Of a stretch of 7,180 bases of DNA, positions 1-5,261 are shown in pieces. Source of the DNA: an uncultured Syntrophobacteraceae bacterium (GTDB taxonomy: Bacteria; Desulfobacterota; Syntrophobacteria; Syntrophobacterales; Syntrophobacteraceae); the NCBI GenBank assembly GCA_937889795.1, contig CALBZH010000368.1, positions 1 to 7,180 on the forward strand, read 5' to 3'. The number at the start of each line of letters is the position of its first letter. The first letter of the stretch is position 1. The translations under genes were made by a program, and so were the position numbers. A model generated the notes under the pieces. That model was not told where the DNA came from. It was given only the letters and a program-made list of their open reading frames with translations, and did not search any database.

Positions 1-12
1 CTCTTCCGATCT
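1..12. other. Illumina adapter remnant (not genomic)
   Basis: The first 12 bases, CTCTTCCGATCT, are the shared 3' end of the Illumina read 1 and read 2 adapters, which directly abut library inserts. They are the exact reverse complement of bases 7132-7143 at the other end, where more of the adapter and an index follow. Genomic sequence begins at base 13. The adapter is in frame with the gene that follows, so any extension of that protein upstream of base 13 is artificial. Confidence 0.93.
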
Positions 13-13
13 C

Positions 14-259
14 ATGGAGGAGACCGCCAAGGTGATCCCGGACGCAACCTACTGCTCGACTCCCTACGAGGCATGTCAGGGCGCGGATGCTCTGGTGCTG
101 CTGACCGAGTGGAATGAATACCGTGCCCTGGATCTCCAACGGCTGAGGAGCTTGCTCAAGACTCCGTTGTTTATCGACTTGCGCAACGTCTACACTCCGT
201 CAGCGATGATCGAAGCCGGTTTCTGTTACCACAGCGTCGGGAGAGCACCCGTGTGTTGA
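14..259 (+). CDS. ugd: UDP-glucose 6-dehydrogenase, C-terminal fragment (5' truncated)
   Basis: This is the last 81 codons of a UDP-glucose/GDP-mannose dehydrogenase. The enzyme oxidises UDP-glucose to UDP-glucuronate with two NAD+ in the cytoplasm and feeds polysaccharide or lipid A-sugar synthesis. The fragment matches the C-terminal UDP-binding domain: an MEE start typical of the internal DPxGMEEA helix, a TYC...YEAC.GADALVLLTEWNEYRALDL block (about residues 13-42), FIDLRNVY (53-60) and the terminal AGF.Y.SVGR (68-77). Family members are about 430-460 residues, so the ATG at 14 is an internal methionine and most of the protein is missing. The truncation coincides with adapter, so it is technical and not a pseudogene. 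The stop codon overlaps the start of the next gene by 7 nt, suggesting an operon. Family assignment is strong. A GDP-mannose dehydrogenase is less likely, given the EWNEYRALD motif. Confidence 0.92.
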   Translation: MEETAKVIPDATYCSTPYEACQGADALVLLTEWNEYRALDLQRLRSLLKTPLFIDLRNVYTPSAMIEAGFCYHSVGRAPVC

Positions 260-1119
260 TCCTGTTCCGCTGCCTCCTCTTTGTGCTGCTGGCGGCCTCG
301 GGGTCGTCGGCAGCCCCTCACAGCCACCAGCCCGGGCCATCTTCCGCCATTTCAGCCCGTGAGCTGGATGTACCGGCGGATTGCAAAGACCTCCCGCTAC
401 AAACCTTCGAGATCGTCCATTCGTACCCTCATGATCCGGGAGCATTCACACAGGGGCTTTTGTATCATCAGGGCTTTCTCTACGAAAGCACTGGGCTTTA
501 CGGCAGATCATCCCTCCGGAAGGTGGAGATTGAGTCAGGCAAGGTACTCCAATCGAGCTCGCTTTCGCCTGCCGTATTCGGGGAAGGTCTGGCTCTCTGG
601 GACGGACGGCTCGTCCAGCTCACGTGGCAGTCGAAGGTCGGGTATGTGTATGATGTGAATACACTTGCTCCCATCAGGCAGTTCCAGTATCAGACGGAAG
701 GCTGGGGCCTGACCCATGACGGGAGCTCCCTGATCATGACGGACGGGAGCGCCGCTTTGATTTATCTTAACCCGGTGAGCTTCGAGGAAGAGAGGCGGAT
801 CGTGGTGCGCTGCGGAAGCACTCCGGTGGCGCAGCTCAACGAGCTTGAGCTGGCTCGAGATGAGATCCTGGCCAATATTCTCGGCAAGGACGTGATCGCG
901 CGGATTTCGCCGCAAACAGGGACCGTTCTCGGCTGGATCGATCTGAGTGGGCTCCGTGCGGCGCTGGGGCCTGTGAGAGGAGCGGATGTACTGAACGGCA
1001 TCGCATACGACCCCGAGGCCGATCGGCTCTTCGTCACGGGAAAGCTCTGGCCCAAACTCTTCGAGATCAGGCTGACCGCATCGCCTGAGCCTTCGGCTCC
1101 ATCCTCATCGTCACCGTAG
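253..1119 (+). CDS. Secreted glutaminyl-peptide cyclotransferase (plant/bacterial type)
   Basis: This 288-residue protein matches the glutamine cyclotransferase family (PF05096), a five-bladed beta-propeller that converts N-terminal glutamine of peptides to pyroglutamate. Residues 1-21 form a Sec signal peptide (hydrophobic 7-16, small residues to about 21), so the enzyme should act in the periplasm or outside. Family blocks appear in order: HDPGAFTQGL (60-69), YESTGLYG.SSLRK (77-90), FGEGLA (109-114), LTW (123-125), EGWGLTHDG (149-157), LNELE (195-199), WIDL (228-231), VLNGIAYDPE (246-255) and TGK.WP.LFEI (262-272). By motif alignment with papaya enzyme residues recalled from the literature, F65, Q67, E111, W125, W151, N196 and K264 are kept. 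The tryptophan of the usual AN-x-W segment is Leu210. The start is GTG at 253, with GGGAG 9 nt upstream; TTG at 256 is an alternative. The gene overlaps the ugd stop and is likely co-transcribed with it. The C-terminus ends in a short Ser/Pro tail. Confidence 0.93.
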   Translation: MLILFRCLLFVLLAASGSSAAPHSHQPGPSSAISARELDVPADCKDLPLQTFEIVHSYPHDPGAFTQGLLYHQGFLYESTGLYGRSSLRKVEIESGKVLQSSSLSPAVFGEGLALWDGRLVQLTWQSKVGYVYDVNTLAPIRQFQYQTEGWGLTHDGSSLIMTDGSAALIYLNPVSFEEERRIVVRCGSTPVAQLNELELARDEILANILGKDVIARISPQTGTVLGWIDLSGLRAALGPVRGADVLNGIAYDPEADRLFVTGKLWPKLFEIRLTASPEPSAPSSSSP

Positions 1120-1129
1120 GGAGCGTGCC

Positions 1130-1155
1130 GAATCTGGGGTTACCAAGCCAGATTC
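1130..1155. terminator. Stem-loop at convergent gene ends, possible bidirectional terminator
   Basis: GAATCTGG (1130-1137) and CCAGATTC (1148-1155) form a perfect 8-bp stem with a 10-nt loop, centred on the junction where the cyclotransferase (stop 1117-1119, +) and the L,D-transpeptidase-like gene (stop 1140-1142, -) converge. The stem includes the last codons of the minus-strand gene. Neither side has a clear T-run, so it is not a textbook rho-independent terminator. It may act as an RNA 3'-end stabiliser or a weak terminator for both transcripts. Confidence 0.4.
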
Positions 1156-2042
1156 CTCTCTTGCCCAGTCCCTTGGGAAGCGGGCTCGACGGACGATAGC
1201 CTGCCGGCCTCATACCCCGGATCGAAGCTCAGAATCAGATCGAGGAAGGTCACCCCCTGGTCTCCCGGCCACGTCCTCAGAGTCGGCTTTTCCGCAATGT
1301 CATCGACTTCATAATACGACGCGAAGACATCACGGTTCGAGCGGGTGTCCGGCAGAATGTACACGACGCCATAGGTTTCGGTGAAAGCCGGCCTCACGAC
1401 CTTATCGTAAAACTTTTCCGGAACATTGATGCAGCCAAAAGAAATGCGGTTGTCATTCGGCGTTGAACTGGTTAACCGCTCCAGACGGCGCTCCACGGGG
1501 TTCGTCGTGACTACCCGATGCAGGGAAAGGGCAAGACCGTAATCCACCCAGAGGATCTCCTTTCCGTTGTAATCGCGGCCCAGTGAGGCTATGAAGCGGC
1601 CTGCGGGGGTCGTACGCTCCTCGGGGCGAATAGCCGACAACTCCCGGTCACCGATTCCAGGCACGGAATCGTCACCCCGCGCAAGTCCCACCAAGGCCGG
1701 GGCTGCACCACGAAGTCGGCCATCGGCATAGAACAGGAAGACTTTGCCGTCTGTCTTATCGACGATCAGAAACGGCATGTCGCGATTGTCTCCCGAATCG
1801 ACGACCCAGTCCGCCAGGCGATGGGCATTCTTGGACTTTGGCTCCCGTTCGAAGTTGGCTCGTTTGGCCTGAGGGAGTCCACGGGGGGGTGGCGCAAGAG
1901 GGGGTGCGTAGGCAAACGCTGACTCTGGCGCAGAAGTGGATGGGGTTACGCTGGGAGGCTGGAGACCGTTATCCGTCACGGCAGCTTGACGTGAGGCGCA
2001 GCCCACAACCAGCAGGCAGAGGCAAATGCCTTTCGCGATCAT
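1140..2042 (-). CDS. Lipoprotein L,D-transpeptidase-like (YkuD-type) protein
   Basis: This is a 300-residue protein starting at ATG 2042-2040. That start gives a short lipoprotein signal peptide, MIAKGICLCLLVVGC, with lipobox VVGC and lipidated Cys15. The frame stays open to a TTG at 2177 (345 codons), but that would bury the lipobox about 60 residues in; a GTG at 2084 is a less likely alternative. No start has a strong ribosome binding site. A Pro/Ser/Ala-rich linker (about 25-60) precedes the catalytic region: LIVDKTDGKVFLFY (92-105), TTPAGRF (144-150), LSLHRV with candidate catalytic His175, and RISFGCINVP with candidate nucleophile Cys204. YkuD enzymes form 3-3 peptidoglycan crosslinks or attach proteins to meso-diaminopimelate, using a Cys in an S-x-G-C motif. 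The GCIN form, with Asn where GCIR is common, fits a proteobacterial-type subfamily of uncharacterised members. About 70 residues follow the domain and are of unknown role. The protein should sit in the outer or inner membrane facing the periplasm. The family call is strong, but activity is inferred. Confidence 0.87.
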   Translation of the reverse strand: MIAKGICLCLLVVGCASRQAAVTDNGLQPPSVTPSTSAPESAFAYAPPLAPPPRGLPQAKRANFEREPKSKNAHRLADWVVDSGDNRDMPFLIVDKTDGKVFLFYADGRLRGAAPALVGLARGDDSVPGIGDRELSAIRPEERTTPAGRFIASLGRDYNGKEILWVDYGLALSLHRVVTTNPVERRLERLTSSTPNDNRISFGCINVPEKFYDKVVRPAFTETYGVVYILPDTRSNRDVFASYYEVDDIAEKPTLRTWPGDQGVTFLDLILSFDPGYEAGRLSSVEPASQGTGQERNLAW

Positions 2043-2187
2043 CCCCGCAAGCGTGCCTGCGTTCCTGAGCGCGTTATGTGTCACGATGGCGCCCGAACAC
2101 ACCGCCCGGTCCTTTCTCTCTCTGGTCCCCAATGATTGCCGATGGCGAAGCGCAAAACAGCTCTCGCTTACCAGCAATCATAAGGAG

Positions 2188-2222
2188 CCCTGCCTCGTGC
2201 TGCAAGCATCACTGAGGCAGGG
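2188..2222 (-). terminator. 9-bp stem-loop between small lipoprotein and transpeptidase genes
   Basis: CCCTGCCTC (2188-2196) and GAGGCAGGG (2214-2222) form a perfect 9-bp GC-rich stem around a 17-nt loop. An inner TGCT/AGCA pairing (2198-2201 with 2205-2208) could extend it. It lies 11 nt downstream of the 60-residue lipoprotein stop, in the position of a transcription terminator for that gene. On the minus strand it is followed by TCCTTATGATTG rather than a U-tract, so a rho-independent mechanism is doubtful. It could instead be an attenuator or an RNA-processing stem between the two genes. Confidence 0.45.
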
Positions 2223-2233
2223 TCGGTAATGAT

Positions 2234-2416
2234 CTAGTTGCGGCCCTTCTTGACAGGAGCCGGTTTTGCTGGCGGGAGTGGCTGAGGAGCAGGGGCTCTT
2301 TCAACCTGCGCCGGAGGAGCGGGCTCAGGCTCTACCTTCTTCTGATTACAAGCGCAGCCACTCACCGATACCGCAAAGAAAATACCGAATACTGCAAGTC
2401 CGACGATTCTTTTCAT
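2234..2416 (-). CDS. Small proline/alanine-rich lipoprotein, 60 residues
   Basis: The product has a classic lipoprotein leader: MKR, a hydrophobic stretch (about 4-18) and a VSGC lipobox with the lipidated cysteine at residue 21, followed by ACNQKK. The mature part is only about 40 residues: Pro/Ala-rich (PEPAPPAQ, APAPQPLPPAKPAP) with scattered Glu and Lys, ending in KKGRN. No fold or enzymatic motif is present and none is claimed. An AGGAGG ribosome binding site (2423-2428) sits 6 nt before the ATG, supporting real and strong expression. Position 2 after the lipid cysteine is Ala rather than Asp, which by the E. coli rule favours export to the outer membrane. It is transcribed toward the L,D-transpeptidase-like gene, with a stem-loop between them. 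A role as an envelope spacer or peptidoglycan-associated tether is possible, but that is inference from context only. Confidence 0.85.
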   Translation of the reverse strand: MKRIVGLAVFGIFFAVSVSGCACNQKKVEPEPAPPAQVERAPAPQPLPPAKPAPVKKGRN

Positions 2417-2422
2417 ACTCCG

Positions 2423-2428
2423 CCTCCT
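2423..2428 (-). promoter_or_regulatory. Ribosome binding site AGGAGG of small lipoprotein
   Basis: The minus strand reads AGGAGG followed by 6 nt (CGGAGT) and then the ATG at 2416. This is a full-strength Shine-Dalgarno site at ideal spacing. It is the main support that this 60-codon frame is a true gene and for its start. Confidence 0.85.
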
Positions 2429-2597
2429 GTTTTGATTTTTCTACTGTTTACTCCACCTTCGACACTTGCCGACCCCCCGAAATCTCTGGTTCGACAATCC
2501 CTGTAACGACCGTGCACTCTCTTTCCTCAATCGTTTTGTGGAAGGCCTCCAATGTAGCACACCACAAGGAGCGTTAGAAGTGATTTTCGCGAGGTAT

Positions 2598-3233
2598 TTA
2601 CAAGAGTGGGAGTATGCTCCGCACCTTACGACCCATGATGGCGACCCAAGTGTGGCTAACTGCAGGTGGGAGCTCGGGAAAAGAGAAATCACCCCTTATC
2701 GATTGGTCAATGGCAAAGCCATTCTCGATAAGCAGAGTCCGGATCGACTCGGCCTCAACATCGTGAAATCCTGAGACCACCAGGATACCTCTCGCCCGTA
2801 CCCTCGCCGTCAATTCCGGCAGAACTCGCCCCAGGATGGCATACGGCAAGTTCGCCGCCACGCAGTCGAATTGGCCCCCAACCGCTGATGAGGGCCCGTT
2901 GATCCAGTGGGAGCGCTCGCCCAGCTGATTCCCCGCCGCATTTTTCCTCGAGACGTGAATGGCTCTTGGATCGATGTCGACACCAACCGCCGTTGAGGCT
3001 CCAAGTCGCAGTGCAGTCAGAGCCAGAATCCCCGAGCCGCATCCCACATCCAGAAAGAGGCTGCAAGGCGAAGTCGGGACAGCGGCGTCCAGGAGCTCGA
3101 GACACAATCTCGAGGTCACATGGCGGGGATGGAACGCGCTCCTGCAGTCGATCATGAGGTCACAGGCGCGCCTTTCCCAGGGGAAAACCGGTGAGCACTG
3201 GATCACCAATTTTGACGGCAGCTCGATGCGCAT
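2598..3233 (-). CDS. Stand-alone PrmA-like class I SAM-dependent methyltransferase
   Basis: This 211-residue protein resembles the catalytic half of ribosomal protein L11 methyltransferase (PrmA). Visible elements are AFHPRHVTSRLCLELLD (33-49), aligned with the PrmA FGTGxHPTT..CLELL segment; SAM motif I, LDVGCGSGILAL (61-72); the acidic loop GVDIDPRAI (84-92); KNAAGNQ (97-103); then CVAANLPYAI (124-133) and GILVVSGF (149-156). PrmA is about 290 residues with an N-terminal L11-recognition domain. That domain is absent here, and a TGA lies 12 codons upstream of the ATG, so it was not lost through a mis-chosen start. The FGTGTHPTT glycines are degraded to AFHPRHVTS. The motif IV position reads NLPY, seen in KsgA-type and, as NPPY, in N-methyltransferases, rather than the usual PrmA ANI. 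Substrate is unknown; L11 methylation should not be assumed. The start has GGAG 11 nt upstream. The gene lies 71 nt after the ammonia-lyase, with no clear terminator between, so it is probably the distal gene of the same transcript. Confidence 0.82.
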   Translation of the reverse strand: MRIELPSKLVIQCSPVFPWERRACDLMIDCRSAFHPRHVTSRLCLELLDAAVPTSPCSLFLDVGCGSGILALTALRLGASTAVGVDIDPRAIHVSRKNAAGNQLGERSHWINGPSSAVGGQFDCVAANLPYAILGRVLPELTARVRARGILVVSGFHDVEAESIRTLLIENGFAIDQSIRGDFSFPELPPAVSHTWVAIMGRKVRSILPLL

Positions 3234-3304
3234 CTGGCTGTTCTCCAGGTCAAGGGGACATCTGGGTCAGGCGCAGGCCATGTCCAATATGCGAGGACCA
3301 GCCA

Positions 3305-4510
3305 TCACTGCACCTGAACCTCATAGCCCGCTTTGTTGAGGGCATCCAGTACCTCCTGCATATGACCGTGCCCCCGCGTTTCGACCTCCAGCATCACGCG
3401 CGTGAGGTGGATGGGCAGGTGGCCGCCGCTGCGGTCGTGGTGAATGTGGAGAACGTTGGCCTTCAATGCCGCAACAGTTCCGAGCATCTTGTGGAGGCTT
3501 CCAGGGATGTCGGGCAAAGTGACACCGAATCTCAGATAGCGGCCAGTCCGGAAAAGCCCTTGACGGATGACACGATCGAGAAGAGGACTGTCCACGTTCC
3601 CGCCGCTCACGAGCAGGACCACTTTCTTGCCCGCAGCTCGGTCACCAAGTCGGTGCATGAGTGCGGCAATGGCAGCCGCGCCGGCGCCCTCGGCCAGGAT
3701 GCGCTTTCGCTCGATCAGCGCCAGAATCGCCGTCGCGATTTCATCCTCTTCCACCAGAACGACCTGATCCACGAGACGACGGATGATCGCGAAGGGCGCC
3801 TCCCCGAGCTGCTTGACGGTGATCCCGTCCGCGAGGGATCGCTCGGCCTCCACCCTCACGGTGTGTCCGAGATCGAGCGCACGGATGGCGGACGGGCAGG
3901 CAGCCGCTTGGACGCCAATGATTTCAGTCTGCGGCCGAAGCGCTTTGATCGCCAAGGCCACTCCCGCGATGAGTCCTCCGCCACCGATCGGCACCACGAT
4001 CATTTCGGCATCCGGCAGATCCTCGGAGATCTCGAGGCCGATGGTTCCTTGTCCCGCGATGATCTCCAGGTCGTCGTAGGGGTGGATGAAGTGCATGCCT
4101 TCAGCAGCCAGGCTTTTTGCCCTCTGGATGCAGTCTTCGATGCTCAATCCCTCGAGGACGACACGCCCCCCATACGCGGCCGTGGCCTGCTGCTTGGTGA
4201 TGGAGGCCCATTCCGGCATGACGATGGTCGACGGGAGGCCCGCGCGCCTGGCGGCCAGGGCCACCCCCTGGGCGTGGTTTCCCGCCGAAGCGGCGACGAC
4301 ACCAGCCCCCCGAACCTGCGGGAGCATCGCCTGGATCTTGTTCGTCGCGCCGCGCAGCTTGAACGAGCCGGTTTCCTGGAGGTTTTCGAGCTTCAAGTAA
4401 ACCTCCGCACCGCTCATCTTGCTGAAGCTCGGCGAAAAAATGAGTGGCGTGCGTAAAATCCTGCCCGCGAGTCTCGTTGTTGCTCGTTTGACGTCGTCCA
4501 GAGCAATCAC
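3305..4510 (-). CDS. ilvA: Threonine ammonia-lyase with single C-terminal ACT domain
   Basis: This 401-residue PLP enzyme deaminates L-threonine to 2-oxobutanoate and ammonia (often serine to pyruvate as well), the entry step to isoleucine or a catabolic step, in the cytoplasm. The PLP signature is LQETGSFKLRGA with Schiff-base Lys51. SAGNHAQG (75-82), the glycine-rich phosphate loop PIGGGGLIAG (174-183) and SGGN (302-305) are intact. A single ACT domain follows (about 326-401, FGVTLPDIPGSLHKML onward). This architecture separates it from E. coli TdcB (about 330 residues, no ACT) and from biosynthetic IlvA (about 510 residues, two ACT-like modules). The ACT domain implies allosteric control by an amino acid, but the ligand cannot be read from sequence. 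The start is GTG at 4510-4508, overlapping the mrpG stop as GTGA. A near-perfect AAAGGAGGT lies 6 nt upstream, inside mrpG. The start is therefore secure, and translation is probably coupled to the antiporter operon. Confidence 0.94.
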   Translation of the reverse strand: MIALDDVKRATTRLAGRILRTPLIFSPSFSKMSGAEVYLKLENLQETGSFKLRGATNKIQAMLPQVRGAGVVAASAGNHAQGVALAARRAGLPSTIVMPEWASITKQQATAAYGGRVVLEGLSIEDCIQRAKSLAAEGMHFIHPYDDLEIIAGQGTIGLEISEDLPDAEMIVVPIGGGGLIAGVALAIKALRPQTEIIGVQAAACPSAIRALDLGHTVRVEAERSLADGITVKQLGEAPFAIIRRLVDQVVLVEEDEIATAILALIERKRILAEGAGAAAIAALMHRLGDRAAGKKVVLLVSGGNVDSPLLDRVIRQGLFRTGRYLRFGVTLPDIPGSLHKMLGTVAALKANVLHIHHDRSGGHLPIHLTRVMLEVETRGHGHMQEVLDALNKAGYEVQVQ

Positions 4511-4971
4511 TCGATTACCTCCTTTGGTGCCGCTGCATCCTCCGGTTGAGCGGTCAGTGCTTCGTTTCTTGGCCTTTCCGATGCAACCGAGCCGTCCACT
4601 TGAAGCTCATCCACGATGGGGCAGCTCTCAAGGGTGCAGGTGCAACGGTCATATCGGTTGCAAAGCTGATCCACGCTCGTCTTCTCCCACAGCTGGACAC
4701 CGGTCACGTAGGCTGCCCGGGCGATCATGTGGGCTGCTACGGGAGCCGTCAGAAACGTGAACACCGTGATGACCAGGGCGCGGGAGATGACTTCAATCTG
4801 CGGGAACTTCACGGCTACCGCCAGCATGATAAAGCCCGTTCCCAGTGTCGTCACCTTCGTGGTACAGGACATTCTCATGAACAAATCGGGCATGCGCAGA
4901 ATTCCGATTCCCGCGATGGCAATGAACAACGCTCCAGTGATCACACAGAGTGCGCAGAGCAGGTCCAGCAT
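4507..4971 (-). CDS. mrpG: Mrp monovalent cation/H+ antiporter subunit G with extended Cys-containing tail
   Basis: MrpG/MnhG/PhaG, 154 residues, is a small membrane subunit of the Mrp Na+(K+)/H+ antiporter. Three hydrophobic segments are visible (about 3-24, 43-56 and 62-82), with the family stretch GILRMPDLFMRMSCTTKVTTLG (23-44) and FLTAPVAAHMIARAAY (73-88), including the conserved Pro of TAPVA (Pro77). The frame is open further upstream, but ATG 4971-4969 begins the conserved part, shares one base with the mrpF stop (TGATG), and has GGGGAG 9 nt upstream. Known MrpG proteins are mostly about 100-125 residues. Here a tail of about 50 residues follows LWEKTSVDQL, with four cysteines (C104, C110, C112, C117; C-x5-C-x-C-x4-C) and then an acidic, alanine-rich end. 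The tail function is unknown; metal binding is only a possibility. The ribosome binding site of the next gene lies within the last codons. Confidence 0.93.
   Translation of the reverse strand: MLDLLCALCVITGALFIAIAGIGILRMPDLFMRMSCTTKVTTLGTGFIMLAVAVKFPQIEVISRALVITVFTFLTAPVAAHMIARAAYVTGVQLWEKTSVDQLCNRYDRCTCTLESCPIVDELQVDGSVASERPRNEALTAQPEDAAAPKEVIE
4517..4525 (-). promoter_or_regulatory. Ribosome binding site AAAGGAGGT for ilvA, inside mrpG
   Basis: The minus strand reads AAAGGAGGT, nearly the full anti-Shine-Dalgarno complement, 6 nt before the GTG at 4510. It lies within the mrpG coding region and selects GTG 4510 as the ammonia-lyase start. A site this strong at a GTGA overlap suggests that the lyase is translated at least as well as the antiporter subunits. 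Confidence 0.85.
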
Positions 4972-5261
4972 CAGTCCGAGCTCCCCGTTTTGACTTGGCG
5001 GCGCTCCACATAATACGCGAAGGCCACGGTTCCGAGAAACGCCACAAGCGCTACGATCAGTGCGACATCGAGGAAAACCACCTCCCCCGAATCCAACGCA
5101 TACAGGGCGATCATTCCAATGGCCACGGTAGCCATGACGTCCAGGGCGACCACTCGGTCGGGAAAACTGGGGCCCTTGATCAGCCGGACAAACGCCAGGA
5201 AAATCGTGACGGCAAGAACGAATTCTCCGGCGGAAAGTGCGAGCGCGCACAATGCATTCAT
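4971..5261 (-). CDS. mrpF: Mrp monovalent cation/H+ antiporter subunit F
   Basis: MrpF/MnhF/PhaF, 96 residues, the usual family length, is a three-helix membrane subunit of the Mrp complex in the inner membrane. Hydrophobic helices are at about 9-28, 37-56 and 62-84. The signature loop RLIKGPSFPDRVVALD (26-41) carries the conserved Pro-Asp-Arg, and the second and third helices include the family LDVALIVALVAFLGTVAFA stretch. A short basic/polar C-terminus (ERRQVKTGSSD) follows. The ATG start at 5261-5259 overlaps the mrpE stop as ATGA, with GGAG 8 nt upstream. The stop shares a base with the mrpG start. No anomalies are seen. Confidence 0.94.
   Translation of the reverse strand: MNALCALALSAGEFVLAVTIFLAFVRLIKGPSFPDRVVALDVMATVAIGMIALYALDSGEVVFLDVALIVALVAFLGTVAFAYYVERRQVKTGSSD

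Noticed and set aside
2043..2177. N-terminal extension of the transpeptidase-like gene to TTG 2177.
   Set aside because: It would place the lipoprotein signal peptide and lipobox about 45-60 residues inside the protein, and it has no ribosome binding site.
2417..2597. Promoter or terminator in the 181-nt gap between the methyltransferase and the small lipoprotein, including the inverted repeat TTGTGG (2536-2541)/CCACAA (2562-2567).
   Set aside because: The 6-bp repeat has a 20-nt loop and no T-run. No -35/-10 pair with acceptable match and spacing could be found, although a promoter for the lipoprotein probably lies here.
3234..3304. Terminator between the ammonia-lyase and the methyltransferase.
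   Set aside because: Only 4-bp pairings and no T-run are visible, so read-through is more likely.
3191..4456. A 421-codon open frame on the + strand.
   Set aside because: It is exactly antisense to the well-conserved threonine ammonia-lyase. Its predicted protein is Arg/His/Asp-rich with no family motif, typical of a shadow frame in GC-rich DNA.
4972..5250. Extended N-terminus of the mrpG frame (93 extra codons up to 5250).
   Set aside because: The extra part is Arg/Gly-rich, antiporter-unlike, and overlaps mrpF completely. The conserved MrpG begins at ATG 4971 with a ribosome binding site and TGATG coupling.
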